Positions 44,814-53,764 of a stretch of 64,000 bases of DNA are shown here, piece by piece. Numbering within the stretch: position 1 is the stretch's first letter; the number at the start of each line of letters is the position of its first letter. Below the pieces are notes generated by a model. That model worked only from the letters and a program-made list of their open reading frames with translations. It made no database searches and was not told where the DNA came from. A program made the translations under genes and the position numbers. Origin of the DNA: G963677085 sp963677085 (GTDB taxonomy: Bacteria; Planctomycetota; Planctomycetia; Pirellulales; Thermoguttaceae); the NCBI GenBank assembly GCA_963677085.2, contig CAXXFH010000004.1, positions 434,001-498,000 of the forward strand, given 5' to 3'.

Positions 44814-45617
44814 ATGGCCGTTTCGCCAACCGTTCAAGGAACACTTCGCTGGCGCCTGCATTCTGTTTGGTGGTATTTGAAGCGTCCGGCGCTCTACGCC
44901 CATGCCGTGCGGATGGCGTCGAGCCGAATGCTGCAGCGCGAGCAGGAGAGCGACACGCGCCCAGAGGCCGAGGCTTGGTGCGCCGCATGCGCAGTCGACA
45001 CTGAAGAGGCCCTCCGACAGCTCACCGGACGTGCTCAGCTAACGCCTCTGAGGACATTACACGCCGAAGCCTTCGCTACGGCCGAGACGGCCGCGGCAAC
45101 GTGCCCGGTAGCTATGGGCGGAGCCGCCGGCTTGGACCTACTCTACTGGCTGGCCGAAGCCATCGAAGCCCGACGCGTTATCGAGACGGGCGTCGCCTAC
45201 GGATGGTCGTCGCTGGCCCTGCTACTGTCGCTTTGCCAGCGCGACGGATCGCGATTGATCAGCACCGATATGCCCTACACCAATCGCGACAACGATTCGT
45301 ACGTCGGGTGTGTCGTACCGGAGTCGCTTCGGGCCAACTGGCAAATCATCCGGTGCGCAGACCGAGACGGCCTACCCACCGCCCTGAAACGTTTACCCTC
45401 GATCGATCTCTGCCACTACGACAGCGACAAGAGCTACACCGGGCGCCGCTGGGCCTATCCGCGATTGTGGAAAGCGTTGCGCCCCGGCGGCGTGTTTCTC
45501 TCCGACGATGTTGGCGACAATCTCGCGTTACATGACTTTTGCCAGGAAATCGGCGTAGAGCCGCTGATTGTCGGCATCGACGGCAAATATATCGCCGTGA
45601 TTCGTCGACCGAGCTGA
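44814..45617 (+). CDS. Class I SAM-dependent methyltransferase (TylF/CmcI-like)
   Basis: A 267-residue protein. The SAM-binding motif I is VIETGVAYGWSSLALLLSL, and LISTDMPYTNRDNDSYVGC together with IDLCHYDSDKSYTGRRWAYP resembles the TylF/macrocin-O-methyltransferase and CmcI type. The C-terminal GGVFLSDDVGDNLALHDF carries the acidic pair often used for metal binding in such enzymes. The start has GAGGAG about ten bases upstream of the ATG. It stands apart from the cluster and is transcribed away from it, but it could methylate a polymer sugar. The acceptor is unknown. Confidence 0.82.
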   Translation: MAVSPTVQGTLRWRLHSVWWYLKRPALYAHAVRMASSRMLQREQESDTRPEAEAWCAACAVDTEEALRQLTGRAQLTPLRTLHAEAFATAETAAATCPVAMGGAAGLDLLYWLAEAIEARRVIETGVAYGWSSLALLLSLCQRDGSRLISTDMPYTNRDNDSYVGCVVPESLRANWQIIRCADRDGLPTALKRLPSIDLCHYDSDKSYTGRRWAYPRLWKALRPGGVFLSDDVGDNLALHDFCQEIGVEPLIVGIDGKYIAVIRRPS

Positions 45618-46536
45618 CGCTTCATCGCGGTTGAATTTCTTCTATGCATTAAGCGGCCGACGGATTCCTTCGGCCAGCATCTGCATTTAGCGCCCCGATT
45701 CGGCAACCACGCGCAGGCCGATTTTTCGGCGATCTTTCTACCCGGCAACTGCGTAATGTTGACAGACGTGTTGCAAAAAGCCCACGCTGTTGACCATTCG
45801 CCACTGTGCCGCTGCCAAGGGCAAACATCTGCCCCAATCTCAGCGTTTCTCCCAGACAAGAGCTGCCGCCCCCACAGTCTGGCCGCGCACAAATCCTCGG
45901 ACTTGACCACCTCACGGAAAACCACGACCTATACTTGTGCGCCGGCGGATGGAATCGGCGGTAAGCGGGACGAGACGGAATCGACATCGTGCGGCGTTGC
46001 CAGACCACGAATCAACCGTGCCTAAAAACGCAATCGCACGATCGTCGCTCCCCTCGCTCCAAAACCCTATCAAGCATGATACCGGTTCCGGTATCGCGGC
46101 CTGTTTTCGGGCCACCAATGGACTAGCGTAATCCAGGGAGTAACGAGGCCTGCCATCGGCGGCAGCGCAAACATTGCGAGACTTGTTCTCCCTGAGCTGC
46201 GCAACCCTGATCCGAGATTCACAACCACAGACTAAACAACGACACCAGGGACACTACGAGCGATTTTCTGTGGTCCGTGTGCGTCACGTAATCCACAGTT
46301 GCTCTCCCGTATTGCAGCTCCATGCCAGGGGCCGCTCGGGACCCGATTGATTACTGTCTTGCCACGACGACCTAAGTTGCCCCGTCCGGCATCACACAAG
46401 CGAGCCGGCACCAACGACTTGGTTTCATCTGGCCAGCAGAAGTCAATAAGCAACAAAAGTGGGCGTGACGTCCATTCGACCTCCTTTTCAAAGAAATCGC
46501 CCGCAGTATAATGTCCGCGTCAGGAGGCGATTAGTT
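45618..46536 (+). other. Gene-free region upstream of the S8 protease
   Basis: More than 900 bases hold no plausible gene. GATACCGG-TT-CCGGTATC (46078-46095) is a perfect 8-bp inverted repeat and may be an operator. GGAGG at 46523-46527 is the Shine-Dalgarno of the protease. Confidence 0.5.
46078..46095 (+). promoter_or_regulatory. Perfect palindrome GATACCGG-TT-CCGGTATC
   Basis: Two 8-base arms are perfect reverse complements around TT. It lies about 440 bases before the S8 protease start, in a gene-free stretch. It could bind a dimeric regulator; no regulator is linked. Confidence 0.3.
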
Positions 46537-49449
46537 ATGCGCCCTTCGCGCCAGCGCCGCGTAAAACGCGTCGCGCGATTCGAATCGGTCGAACCGCGAT
46601 TGTATCTCTCGGGTGAACCGCTTGCTACGCTTTCGCCCGACTATTACGTCGAATCGCAAGAGCAATACGATATTGTTTATCCGATGCTTAGCGATGCCCA
46701 TGCGCTCACTGGCCTGACGGACGCACTGAGCGAATACGGCTTCACCGGCACGGGCCAAACCGTGGCCGTCATCGACAGCGGCATCGCCTACGACCACTAT
46801 GCTCTCGGGGGTGGTTACGGAAGCGACTACCGCGTGGTGGGTGGCTACGACTTCGCCGAACAAGACAACGATCCCTACGACACGGGCCCCTACGGCTCTC
46901 ACGGCACCCACGTGGCCGGTATCGTTGGTAGCACTGATAGCACCGCCACGGGTGTGGCCTCCGGGGTCGACCTTGTGTCGCTGCGCGTGTTCGACGACCA
47001 GGGCCAGGGCTCCTTCGCCTGGGTCGAGCAAGCGCTGCAGTGGGTTCACGAGCATCAATACGACTTCGAAAATCCGATCACGGCCATCACCCTCTCGCTG
47101 GGTGTGAACTACAACGACGACGTCGTGCCCGACTGGGCCATGCTGGAAGACGAATTCGCTCAGATCGAGGCCGACGGCATCTTCATCGCCGCCGCCGCCG
47201 GCAATAGTTTTACGACCTACCAGGAACCGGGGCTCACGTACCCGGCCGTTTCCGAGTATGTCGTTCCCGTGGCTTCGGTCGACGACAACGGCGCACTGAG
47301 CTACTATTCGCAGCGCGACACGCGGGTAATCGCCGCGCCGGGTCGCGGCATCCTAAGCACCGTGCCCGACTACGTCGGCGATCGCGACGGAGTTACCGAC
47401 GACTTCGCCCGATATTCCGGCACCAGTATGGCCACCCCCTACGTGGCCGGGGCCAGTGTCCTGCTTCGTCAGGCCTACGAGTTCGTCGGCGTTGAGAATG
47501 TCGACCAAGACATGCTCTACGATCTGATGATTACCACGGCCGACACCGTGTACGATTCCGTCACGGGCGAGAATTACTTCCGCCTGAATATCGACCGGGC
47601 GTTGGATACCATCATGCCGGCCGACGACTTCGGCTCGACGCTCGGCGCCGCTTACGGCCTGGGTACGGTGACCGATACCCTGTCGCTTGACGGCACGATC
47701 GGCACGCTGACCGACGTTGACTGGTTCAGCTTCACAGCCGGCGCGAGCGGGAATATCTCATTCGAGGTCACCGGTGATTACGACTTCGCGCCCGAGTGGC
47801 AAACGACCAGCGGCAGTGTCACGGGCTCGTCGTTTTCGATGGAAGTCGTAGCCGGCCAAACGTACACGCTCGGCTTGGCTAGCGACGGCTTGGCTCACTA
47901 CTCGATCAACGCTAACCTCGAGGCTGAAGTAGCGGCCATCGACCTGGGAAGCATCGCTCAGGCGACCTTCGACGGCTACACCATCGACGCCACCGGCCAG
48001 TGGTTCAAGATTACCGCCGCGGCCGATGGTATCCTTTCGGTCGAAGCCCTGTTCGCCCACGCCAACGGCAACGTCGACCTGCAAGTCTACAACGCCAACC
48101 AGCAACTCGTCGGCAGCAGCCAGTCGGCTACCGACGGTGAGCGGATCGACCTGAACGTCAACGCGGGCGACACATTCTACGTCAAGGCCTACACCGGCAG
48201 TGGCGCGAATACCGACGTCGACTTGCGGATTACCAACCTCGTTTCGCAGGTTGGCACCACGTTGCGTGTCGTGGGAACCAACGGAGCCGATAGCTTCTCG
48301 GCCACCGCTACGGCGAACGAATATCACTTCACGATCAACGGCGTCGCCTACGACTTCGCCGCCAGTTCGGTCAGCACAGTGCAGTTCAATGGTCAAGGTG
48401 GCAGTGATTCGGCCGTGCTCACCGGCAGCAGTGGAAATGATCAGGTCGTTATGCGCCCCGGCTCGGCGGAAATGACCGGCTCGGGCTACGCCATGACGGT
48501 CGACGGCACCGAATCGATCACCGTTTACGGCGGTGGCGGCGACGACACGCTGGTGCTTTACGACTCGGCGGGCAATGATACGCTCGTCGCGGCCCGGGGG
48601 TATGCCGGGATGTACGCCGGGGCGTATGTCAACGTTGCTCACGGTTTCCTCTCGATGGAAGCCAGGGCGACCGCCGGCGGGCTCGACGCGGTGAAGTTCT
48701 ACGACTCGGCCGGTGACGACCATTTTGTGGCTTCGCCCACTGAAGCCTCAATGTCGGGCAGCGATTTCACCAATCGAGCAACAGGCTTCTACGCCGTCCA
48801 CGCCTATGCCACGGCTGGCGGAAACGACCTGGCGGAGCTTTCCGGCTCCACGGGCGACGACCTCTTCGTCGGCACGTCCACGATCAGCGTGTTCTACGGC
48901 ACCGGCTTCTACAACCGCGCCAAGTTCTTCGAGCAGGTGCGGGCAGACGCTAGCGCCGGCGGATGCGACATGGCCAAGTTCTACGACTCGGTAGGAAACG
49001 ACACCTTCGTGGCCACCGGCACTACGGCCATCATGTATGGCACCGGCTACCGCAATCAGGCAAGTTACTTTGCCGGCGTACATGCCTACGCCACGCAAGG
49101 CGGATACGATACGGCCACGCTCTACGATTCGTCCGGCAATGATCTCTTCGTCGGCACGGACACGGCGAGCGCGATGTTCAGCGACAACTACTACAATCGG
49201 GCGAAATTCTTCGAGACTGTCTACGCCCGAAAGCTGGCCGGCGGAAACGATCAGGCCTATCTCTACGACAGTTCGGTGGACGACTACTTCTCGGCCACCG
49301 GCGACGACGCCTCGCTCCAGTACGACCAAGCGACGATTTGGCTTTACGGCTTCGAGTACGTGCGAGCCCAATCGACCAACGGCGGAAACGACCGGACGGA
49401 AGTCGAGGCGGTCGACTTCGTGCTGGAGCTCGACGGGGCCTGGGACTAA
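46537..49449 (+). CDS. Secreted S8 (subtilisin-like) serine protease with GDD repeats
   Basis: A 970-residue protein with a basic leader followed by FESVEPRLYLSGEP, the planctomycete LEPRxLLS-type motif. The catalytic triad is Asp80 (VAVIDSG), His122 (SHGTHVAG) and Ser297 (YSGTSMATP), with the oxyanion Asn223 (AAAGNS). Catalytic domain about 65-390. After it come beta-rich PPC-like domains (about 390-600). Residues about 660-955 are six repeats of about 46 residues with YDSxGDD and YNRAKFFE, closely related to the C-terminus of the giant protein at 22217. The end is VDFVLELDGAWD. Start ATG at 46537 has GGAGG nine bases upstream. It probably cleaves extracellular proteins while attached by the repeat domain. 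Confidence 0.93.
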   Translation: MRPSRQRRVKRVARFESVEPRLYLSGEPLATLSPDYYVESQEQYDIVYPMLSDAHALTGLTDALSEYGFTGTGQTVAVIDSGIAYDHYALGGGYGSDYRVVGGYDFAEQDNDPYDTGPYGSHGTHVAGIVGSTDSTATGVASGVDLVSLRVFDDQGQGSFAWVEQALQWVHEHQYDFENPITAITLSLGVNYNDDVVPDWAMLEDEFAQIEADGIFIAAAAGNSFTTYQEPGLTYPAVSEYVVPVASVDDNGALSYYSQRDTRVIAAPGRGILSTVPDYVGDRDGVTDDFARYSGTSMATPYVAGASVLLRQAYEFVGVENVDQDMLYDLMITTADTVYDSVTGENYFRLNIDRALDTIMPADDFGSTLGAAYGLGTVTDTLSLDGTIGTLTDVDWFSFTAGASGNISFEVTGDYDFAPEWQTTSGSVTGSSFSMEVVAGQTYTLGLASDGLAHYSINANLEAEVAAIDLGSIAQATFDGYTIDATGQWFKITAAADGILSVEALFAHANGNVDLQVYNANQQLVGSSQSATDGERIDLNVNAGDTFYVKAYTGSGANTDVDLRITNLVSQVGTTLRVVGTNGADSFSATATANEYHFTINGVAYDFAASSVSTVQFNGQGGSDSAVLTGSSGNDQVVMRPGSAEMTGSGYAMTVDGTESITVYGGGGDDTLVLYDSAGNDTLVAARGYAGMYAGAYVNVAHGFLSMEARATAGGLDAVKFYDSAGDDHFVASPTEASMSGSDFTNRATGFYAVHAYATAGGNDLAELSGSTGDDLFVGTSTISVFYGTGFYNRAKFFEQVRADASAGGCDMAKFYDSVGNDTFVATGTTAIMYGTGYRNQASYFAGVHAYATQGGYDTATLYDSSGNDLFVGTDTASAMFSDNYYNRAKFFETVYARKLAGGNDQAYLYDSSVDDYFSATGDDASLQYDQATIWLYGFEYVRAQSTNGGNDRTEVEAVDFVLELDGAWD

Positions 49450-49871
49450 TGTCTCACGCCGGTTGAGTTTGCGAGGCCATGGGAAGAAACGCCTGCCGTT
49501 GCATCAGCAGCGGCAGGCAAGCCGCCACCAGTATCCGGCTGTCGGGACCAAGAGCCACGAGGTGCCGGTGTCCCATTCCTCCTCGGATTCGTCTTCCTCG
49601 GATTCGACAACGAGAACACGCCATGTGTGCCCTACCATCGGGCCACACACCTCTCCAGATGGGCTAGTGGACGCAAAACGGGCCACCCACGCAATCCCTG
49701 ATTTTTGGCATACCAAAACACTTGGCATGCCAGAATTGCCGTTTATAGTAAGGGCAGTCTCCATGTGGTTCCGATCAGCCAAATTGGCTGTCAATGTGAC
49801 AAAATACTAGTTAATTGCGAAAATCGGCCATCCGGTCGGCCGACACCGCCTTGTCCACCGAGGAGAACGTC
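49450..49871 (+). other. Intergenic region with clustered palindromes
   Basis: No gene is seen. TTGGCATACCAA (49705-49716), TGGCATGCCA (49723-49732) and CAGCCAA-A-TTGGCTG (49776-49790) are palindromes upstream of the interrupted DUF2961 gene. A CCTCGGATTCG pair of direct repeats lies at about 49579-49604. Confidence 0.5.
49705..49790 (+). promoter_or_regulatory. Three palindromic, operator-like sites
   Basis: TTGGCATACCAA and TGGCATGCCA share a TTGGCAT core, with centres 17 bases apart, and a third palindrome CAGCCAAATTGGCTG follows about 55 bases further on. Repeated dyads ahead of a gene are typical of regulator binding sites. The sites lie 82-167 bases before the start codon of the interrupted gene. 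Confidence 0.4.
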
Positions 49872-51152
49872 ATGCCCTTGTTGCGAGTCCTCTGCTGCAC
49901 TATTGCCATTTCATGTCTGTCGCTATTTCCGGCGGCCATCCAGGCCGAACCGATCCTCAATGTGAACTTCGCGTTATCTGGCGGGAGCGCCCAATCGGGC
50001 TATTAAACGGCAACTGGCACCAGCGGCGTTGGGTTGGCATCGTGGAATCTGACGGCCACCAACGGCGACGAAGGCAACGGCATTTACATGCAGGTCGACT
50101 GGCATCGCTACCCCGGCCAGGAAATGAAGGAAAAACGCCGTTTCTGTGCTCGGTGGCGCCGCGAGAACGCAACAGAGCGTTACGGTGAAGACTTCTTCAT
50201 GCTCGACGCCGATGGGCCTGGGCAGTTGGTGGGTTTCATCTATGGGGTTCGCCTCATCGACAACACCGACCGCTGGAGCCACGGCGGTGCCGAAAACATC
50301 TACCTCAATGGCGAGGGCGACTATCCGGCCTACATCCGAGGCATCGGGGGCGAAGATACCTTTGGCACTTCCTACGGTGGTGCGCAGCATCCGCCGGAAA
50401 CGCACCTTTATGCAGGAATGCCTTACTATGTGCACGAAGACGTGGGCGAGGCCCGACCCGCGCAACGGCTGGTCGGTTACCGCTTTTTCGTAAAGGACAG
50501 TATCCCCTTCGAAAAGTCGATCCACATGCGTTTCGGCTGCATGGAAAACGACATCTGTTCGACCGTCTACTGGTATCAGGCTGGCGAGGTGCGCCCGATC
50601 AGCAAGTTGCCACCGTTCGCCAAACTGCTGGCCGGTACACCGCTGAAACGTGGCGAAATGGATCTGCCGCTGCCCAACGCAGGAAGCTGGCGCGTCGCCG
50701 GGCCGTTCGAAAACGCCCATTCGCAAGCCATTACGGCAGCAGCACAAGGCGCCGCGCTGCCGAACAACGTCAAATGGATCGAGCGTCCCAGCTATCACGG
50801 CTTCGTCGACTTCAACCACGCCTTCCGGCCGCATGCTCGAGGTGTTGGCATTCACTATCGCGGTAAGGCCGCCGTCGCGCAATGTGTGCTTAATGCCCCG
50901 GAAGATACCACGGCCACGCTGCGTTTCGCCTGGGACGACGATCTGGTCGTGCGGATAAACGACCAGCCGCCGGTCAAAATGGGACAGCACCCGATGTTTC
51001 GCCAGCGGAGCGTAGAAGTGCCGTTGAAGAAGGGCCGTAATGTGCTTCGGGCCACCTTGAGCAACAACCAAGGAACCAACCACGGCGGCTGGACCTTTGC
51101 CATGAAAGCCACCACGGCGGACGGAACCGTGTTGCAGCCGGATGTCGAATAG
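49872..51152 (+). pseudogene. Interrupted DUF2961-family gene, in-frame stop
   Basis: A signal peptide (MPLLRVLCCTIAISCLSLFP) starts at the ATG at 49872 with AGGAG six bases upstream, then EPILNVNFALSGGSAQSGY ends in TAA at 50004-50006. The same frame continues for another 380 codons. That part has the core of DUF2961 (NGDEGNGIYMQVDWHRYPGQ, RYGEDFFMLDADGPGQLVGF, GGIGGEDTFGTSYGG-like sequence) and a beta-sandwich-like C-terminus with WRVAGPF. The N-terminal half of a normal DUF2961 protein is absent. It could be a decayed gene, a fusion of unrelated ends, or a sequencing error at one base. DUF2961 proteins are thought to act on sugars. Confidence 0.75.
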
Positions 51153-51651
51153 CAGGAATGCTTACGTGTTAAAATATTTCGCGCCAAGGTCGTTTCGAGT
51201 CTCTGACTGCGGTTACGGATTCAAGCTGCAGCACGCTTGTGCCATTGCATTGGTGTGCACAATCACGGCGAGCGGGGGTTGTGGCTCGCCTTATCCAACG
51301 TGTCCGGTTTCGGGCAAAGTCACCTTGCCTGACGGCACTCCTTTGGCTGGCGGCACGGTTACGTTCGAGCAGATCGACGCTGAAAAACCCATAAGTGCCA
51401 CCGGACAGATTGACGACCAGGGAAACTTTCGGCTGGGTACGACCCGATCGGGAGACGGTGCCCTGGAAGGAACTTACGCAGTCGTGGTTGCGCCACCGTC
51501 GATTCTCGACGTCGATCGGCGTGGTCAGTCCGTCGCAATCGATCCCAAGTACCGACGTTTCGAGACTTCAGGCCTACGGTTCGAAGTCGGTCGTGAAAAA
51601 GAGAACATCTTCGAGATCGTCGTCACGCTGCCGGAAACCTCGCAACACTAA
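51142..51651 (+). CDS. Secreted, possibly lipid-anchored, carboxypeptidase-regulatory-like protein
   Basis: A 169-residue protein. A long N-terminal part leads to a hydrophobic segment ACAIALVCTITASGGC with a possible lipoprotein Cys47. A single domain follows of the type CPVSGKVTLPDGTPLAGGTV...TFEQID, which reads as the carboxypeptidase-regulatory-like beta-sandwich seen in many planctomycete proteins. The ATG at 51142 overlaps the end of the interrupted DUF2961 gene by 11 bases, so the two were likely one transcript. The role is unknown. Confidence 0.7.
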   Translation: MSNSRNAYVLKYFAPRSFRVSDCGYGFKLQHACAIALVCTITASGGCGSPYPTCPVSGKVTLPDGTPLAGGTVTFEQIDAEKPISATGQIDDQGNFRLGTTRSGDGALEGTYAVVVAPPSILDVDRRGQSVAIDPKYRRFETSGLRFEVGREKENIFEIVVTLPETSQH

Positions 51652-51809
51652 GGGAGTACATCAATCACAATTGGGAGATCAAGTCCTGTGTGTGCCACTG
51701 GCTCTGCCAGTGCGGAGAGTTCTGCGGCCAAGAGTACTAGCCGAGCTGAATCGGCCGAGGGCACGATCCGATAATCCAGGGCATCCCTGAAGGCGAGGTG
51801 GCCAAACCG

Positions 51810-53732
51810 CTATGCTGCCACGCGGCGGGGCAATGCGGTCGGGTTGCGAAATTCGGGCACGACACGCTGCAACCAGTCGGGCACGGTGTTGGGGTCTTCC
51901 GCGGCGAGTTCGACAAGATGCTCGATCTCGGCCACGATGGCCACGGCGTCGCGGCGAGGACAGTCGGCCACTGTGATCTTGGGATGCCGGGTGGGCAGAC
52001 GCGTTTCACCCACCGTATGAAGCTCCTCGTAGAGTTTCTCGCCGGGCCGTAGACCGGTGAATTCGATCTCGATGTCGCGTCCCAATTCGAGGCCCGAGAG
52101 ACGAATCATGTCGGCCGCCAGATCGACAATCCGCACAGGATCACCCATGTCGAGCACCAGGATCTGGCCGCCACGTCCCATGGCGCCGGCCTCGATCACG
52201 AGTCGGGCCGCCTCGGGAATCGTCATGAAATAGCGCTCGATCCGTGGGTCGGTTACCGTAACCGGACCACCATCGGCAATCTGTTGGCGGAACACTTGCA
52301 CGACGCTACCGGCCGAATCGAGTACGTTGCCGAAACGCACGGTCACGAAGCGGCAGGTCGATAGTTCGGCCATCGACTGCACGTAGAGTTCTGCCACCCG
52401 TTTGCAGGCACCCATCACGCTGGTGGGATTCACCGCTTTGTCGGTCGAGATCAGTACGAACGACTCGACGCCGGTCTCCAAGGCCAAGTCGGCCAGTTGC
52501 CGGGTGGCCAGCACGATGTTTTTGACCGCTTCGCCCGGATGGGCTTCCATCAACGGAACATGCTTATAGGCGGCGGCATGGAAAATGATATCCGGCTGAA
52601 CTTCTTCGAGGAGTCGCCGCATCCGCCGTTCGTCGAGTATGTCGGCCACCTGGACATCCAACGGCACACCAGTTGCCAATTGCTGTAATTCTCGTTCCAG
52701 GAAGAACTGGCCGTTTTCCGAACGATCGACCAGCACGATCCGCTGCGGCGAGAATTGCAGAAGTTGACGGCAGATTTCCGAGCCAATACTGCCGGCGCTG
52801 CCGGTCACCAGGAGCACGCGATCGTCGATCCACTGGCCGATGCTACTTAGGTCGAGCTGCACCGGTTCGCGGCGCAAGAGGTCGTTGATCGACACGGGCC
52901 GCGGTTGAACGGCCACTCGTCCGCTGATCAACTGCTCGACGCTGGGCAACACCTTCACCAGGACCGAGTGCTGCCGGGCGTCTTCCACCAGTCGGCGAAT
53001 CTGCCGTCCGCTGAGTTTGCCGGTTGCGATGAGAATCTCGTGAACCCCGTGCCGCTCGGCGAGCATGCACACCTGATCGACAGTCCCCAGCACGGGCACA
53101 CCGTTGAGGTACGTGCCCACGCGTTGGTTGTCGTCATCGACGAAACCTACGATGTGATACGATAGACTGTTGTTGCGTTGAATTGATCGTAGAAGCGATT
53201 CGCCCGTGTCGTTGGCGCCCACGATCAGCGCAGGAATTCTCCGGGACGCCGAAAGGATGGTCATCCAATTGCGCTCTCGCAGCGCGCGAAGGCAAGCACG
53301 GCATCCGCCCACGACGACGATCGTGGCTCCCCAATCGAGCAGAAATACGCTTCGGGGAATGATTGGTTCGGAAAGAAAAAAGCGATCGATGAGCACCGTC
53401 AACAGCAACGAGCAGGTGGCCGCTTGAACCAACGACACCAAGTCGTAGAACGTGACGTAGCGTCCCCAACTGCGATAGATCCGGAACCATCCGAACATCG
53501 CCATTTTGATGGCCACGACCCAACCGACGGTCATCGTGAACAACCGTAGCCGATGGTCGAAGAACTGGCCTTCGAAGCGCAGCCAGTAGCTCAGATAATA
53601 GGTCGCCACGAACAGCGGCAAGAGCGTCGCCATACTCGTCAACGGACGGTGCATGCGGCGCAGCCACCACTGGCTAGCTTCCTTATCCAGCGGCGCGTTC
53701 GAGGCTTCGGTTTGGACGATACGCAAGCTCAC
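51810..53732 (-). CDS. Nucleotide-sugar 4,6-dehydratase, CapD/WbpM-like membrane enzyme
   Basis: A 640-residue protein of the polysaccharide biosynthesis CapD/FlaA1-like class. Residues 1-160 carry about four membrane helices; a CoA-binding-like domain with IVGANDTGESLLRS is at 170-270; the SDR domain starts at about 305 with VLLVTGSAGSIGSE (Gly311, Gly314, Gly317). The catalytic Ser-Met-Lys pattern is Ser429 (VLISTDK), Met440 and Lys444 (SVMGACK), as in WbpM/PglF, where Met takes the place of the usual Tyr. It likely makes a 4-keto-6-deoxy sugar, which would feed the DegT aminotransferase in the neighbouring cluster. It is the last gene of its minus-strand group. Confidence 0.94.
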   Translation of the reverse strand: MSLRIVQTEASNAPLDKEASQWWLRRMHRPLTSMATLLPLFVATYYLSYWLRFEGQFFDHRLRLFTMTVGWVVAIKMAMFGWFRIYRSWGRYVTFYDLVSLVQAATCSLLLTVLIDRFFLSEPIIPRSVFLLDWGATIVVVGGCRACLRALRERNWMTILSASRRIPALIVGANDTGESLLRSIQRNNSLSYHIVGFVDDDNQRVGTYLNGVPVLGTVDQVCMLAERHGVHEILIATGKLSGRQIRRLVEDARQHSVLVKVLPSVEQLISGRVAVQPRPVSINDLLRREPVQLDLSSIGQWIDDRVLLVTGSAGSIGSEICRQLLQFSPQRIVLVDRSENGQFFLERELQQLATGVPLDVQVADILDERRMRRLLEEVQPDIIFHAAAYKHVPLMEAHPGEAVKNIVLATRQLADLALETGVESFVLISTDKAVNPTSVMGACKRVAELYVQSMAELSTCRFVTVRFGNVLDSAGSVVQVFRQQIADGGPVTVTDPRIERYFMTIPEAARLVIEAGAMGRGGQILVLDMGDPVRIVDLAADMIRLSGLELGRDIEIEFTGLRPGEKLYEELHTVGETRLPTRHPKITVADCPRRDAVAIVAEIEHLVELAAEDPNTVPDWLQRVVPEFRNPTALPRRVAA

Positions 53733-53764
53733 GGTACCTCAATGGGGCAAACGTCGGTTCCTAC

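Noticed and set aside
49722..49740. TTGGCATGCCAGAATTGCC as a sigma-54 promoter
   Set aside because: The GG and GC pairs are separated by 12 bases instead of the required 10.
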